Shown: positions 30,646 to 32,723 of the stretch, piece after piece
Layout: the number at the start of each line of letters is the position of its first letter
How positions within the stretch are numbered: the stretch's first letter is position 1
Source of the DNA: Corallococcus carmarthensis
GTDB lineage: Bacteria; Myxococcota; Myxococcia; Myxococcales; Myxococcaceae
Length of the DNA stretch: 32,723 bases
Direction of reading: 5' to 3'
Assembly (NCBI RefSeq): GCF_003611695.1
Contig: NZ_RAWE01000101.1
Coordinates: 1-32,723 of the forward strand
Program-made: the position numbers and the translations under genes
Notes under the pieces: generated by a model
What the model was told of the DNA's origin: nothing
Databases searched by the model: none
What the model saw: the letters and a program-made list of their open reading frames with translations, nothing else

Positions 30646-32619
30646 TCAGGTGGACTGCGTCTGCGTCGCCGTCGCGGCGGGTGCCGGCACCTGGGCGGCC
30701 GGGACGCCGTTGCCCGCGTTCGCGGCCACCTGCGTGAGCAGCGCCGTCATGCGGCGGGCGAAGCGGTTCGGGTCGCTCAGCGGGCTGCCCTCGGTGAGCA
30801 GCGCCTGGTCGTGGAGCAATTCAATCCACTCGCCCACCTGCGGCGCGGACGGGTTGCTCGCGAGGAGGCCGCGCAGGTGCTCGATGACGGGGTGCTTGGG
30901 ATTCACCTCCAGGATGCGCTTGACGCGCGGCATCCCCTTGCCGCGCTCCTTGAGCAGGCGCTCCAGGTAGGCCGGCGTTCCGCCCTCCGACACCACCAGG
31001 CACACCGGCGAGTCCGTGAGGCGGTCCGACACGCGCACCTCGCGCACGTCCTCCTTCAGCACGTCCTTCATCTTGTCCGTCAGGCCCTTGAGCCCTTCGG
31101 ACTGCTGCTCCTTCGCCTTCTTCTCCTCGTCCGTGGACTGGAGCTTCAGGTCCGCGTTCAGCGCGGAGACCAGCGGCTTGCCCTGGAACTCGCGCAGGCC
31201 CTGCGCGGCCCACTCGTCCACCGGGTCCGTCATGAAGAGCACCTCGTAGCCGCGCTGCTTCAGCGCCTCCAGGTGCGGGCTGTCCGCCACCGCCTTCCGG
31301 CTCTCGCCGTAGACGTAATAGATGGCCTCCTGGCCCTCCTTCATCCGGCCCACGTAGTCCGCGAGCGACGTGAGGCCCTCCTCACGCGAGGACTCGTAGC
31401 GCACCAGCGCGCCCAGCTTCTCGCGGTACTCCGTCTCCAGCGTCAGGCCTTCCTTCACCACCGTGCCGAAGGACTCCCAGAACGTGCGGTAGTCGTCCGG
31501 CTTGTCCTTCGCCAGCTTCTCCAGGAGGTCCAGCGACTTCTTCACCACGTGCTTGCGGATGGCGCGCACCACCGCCGAGTCCTGCAACATCTCACGCGAC
31601 ACGTTGAGCGGCAGGTCGTCCGAGTCGATGACGCCGCGCACGAAGCGCAGCCACTGCGGCACCAGGTCCTCGCAGCGGTCCATGATGAACACGCGCTTCA
31701 CGAACAGCCGCACGCCGCGCTGCTGCTGCGAGTTCAGGTCGAACGGCGGGTGCTTGGGCACGAAGAGCAGGCCCGTGAACTGCTGCGTGCCGTCCGCCTT
31801 GAAGTGCGTCCACGCCAGCGGCTGGTCGAAGTCGTGCGTCAGGTGCTTGTAGAACTCCTGGTACTGCTCGTCCGTGATTTCGCTCTTCGGACGCTGCCAG
31901 AGGGCGCTCGCCTTGTTCACCACCTCCAGCGCGGTCTCCGTGGCCTGCGTGTCCCCGCTGCCCACCTGCTTCGTCACCTGGAGCTTGATGGGGTGGCCCA
32001 CGTAGTCCGAGTACTGGGTGATGAGCTGGCGCAGCTTCCACTCGTCCAGGAACTCCTTCTGGTCCGCCTTCAGGTGCAGCGTGATGGCCGTACCGCGCGT
32101 GGCCCGCTCCGCCGGCTCCACCGTGAACGTGCCGTGCGCCTCCGACGCCCACTTCCACGCGGCCGTCTCACCCGCGGCGCGGCTCACCACCTCCACGCGG
32201 TCCGCCACCAGGTACGCGCTGTAGAAGCCCACGCCGAACTGGCCGATGAGCTGCATGTCCTTCTGGCCCTTCTGCGCCAGCGCCTGGAGGAACTCGCGCG
32301 AACCGGAGTGCGCGATGGTGCCCAGGTTCTTCACCAACTCGTCGTGCGTCATGCCGACGCCGGTGTCCTCGATGGTGAGGGTGCCCTGGTCGGCGTTGGG
32401 GACGATGCGCAGCTCCAGCGCGGGCTCGTCCTTGAGCAGCTCCGGCTCCGTGATGGAGCGGAAGCGCAGCTTGTCCAGCGCGTCGGACGCGTTGGACACC
32501 AGCTCCCGCAGGAAGATCTCCTGGTGGCTGTAGAGCGAGTTGATGACCAGGCTCAGCAGCTGCTGGATCTCCGCCTGGAATGAATGGGTTTCCCGCTGGG
32601 GGTGGGTCTCTGCGGACAT
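30646..32619 (-). CDS. htpG: Molecular chaperone HtpG (bacterial Hsp90)
   Basis: HtpG is the ATP-dependent cytosolic Hsp90 chaperone. The 657-residue protein has the N-terminal GHKL ATPase motifs '[15 protein letters not shown]', 'IEDTGVGMT', '[11 protein letters not shown]' and '[15 protein letters not shown]'. The middle domain follows with '[11 protein letters not shown]', '[17 protein letters not shown]', '[18 protein letters not shown]' and then the C-terminal dimerisation region. The last 25 or so residues (Ala/Pro/Gln/Thr-rich) form a non-conserved tail. The ATG at 32619 has GGAGG five bases upstream; a frame extending to 32709 would add 30 unrelated residues and is rejected. The gene stands alone and is convergent with panE. 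Confidence 0.97.
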
Positions 32620-32660
32620 GAAGGCCTCCGGGCGCTGAGGGAAACGCGCCAATGCCCTTC

Positions 32661-32688
32661 CCCATAACCATGCCCGCCGGCTTGTCGA
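32661..32688 (-). promoter_or_regulatory. Candidate promoter for htpG
   Basis: On the minus strand TCGACA (32683-32688) and TATGGG (32661-32666) are separated by 16 bases, 41 bases ahead of the htpG ATG. The -35 matches five of six consensus bases and the -10 three. I see no CIRCE inverted repeat and no good sigma-32-type sequence. Confidence 0.3.
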
Positions 32689-32723
32689 GAAGAGGGAATC
32701 CGCCCCCACCCATTGCTGGGAGG

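Overview
The window is a high-GC (about 70% by eye) bacterial chromosome segment. It is densely coding, with long operons and stop/start overlaps, and G or C dominates third codon positions. Gene content and protein style suggest a myxobacterium (Myxococcota, Myxococcus/Corallococcus-like): an alternative complex III operon, a lipoprotein subtilase with a Cys-rich tail, and long GTG/ATG-started GC-rich genes. The genus assignment is inference. No mobile element, CRISPR array, tRNA or rRNA was found.

Region 1 (1-8059, minus strand) is a respiratory operon read right to left: actA-actB-actC-actD-actE-actF, encoding alternative complex III (quinol:cytochrome c/oxidase oxidoreductase). It is followed by a one-helix, proline-rich membrane protein cut by the window edge. 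Most junctions are ATGA overlaps. A 446-bp gap (8060-8505) lies upstream and holds a candidate promoter.

Region 2 (8506-14671, minus strand) is the 'ligase-associated DNA damage response' cluster: MBL/beta-CASP exonuclease, ATP-dependent DNA ligase, Lhr-Core-like DEXH helicase and the PdeM metallophosphoesterase. A small HNH nuclease gene follows PdeM. Its natural-looking ATG start is followed four codons later by an in-frame TAG, then about 23 codons that still look coding.

Region 3 (14873-24663) is tryptophan biosynthesis in two facing units. On the plus strand a secreted SH3-like protein gene precedes trpE-trpG. On the minus strand runs aroF (DAHP synthase)-trpD-trpC-trpF-trpB-trpA, then a GNAT acetyltransferase and a histidine phosphatase that meets trpG end to end with 6 bp between stops. 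Together these encode all seven trp functions plus the first step of the shikimate pathway. The aroF leader contains three segments that can pair in mutually exclusive ways, resembling an attenuator.

Region 4 (24854-32619) holds an FAD-dependent amine-oxidase-family oxidoreductase divergent from aroF, a large lipoprotein subtilisin-like protease, a CPBP-family membrane protein lacking one motif His, a 2-dehydropantoate 2-reductase, and convergently the chaperone HtpG.

The items I rate most worth a second look are the interrupted HNH gene attached to the repair cluster and the attenuator-like aroF leader. Most of the rest consists of recognisable known families.
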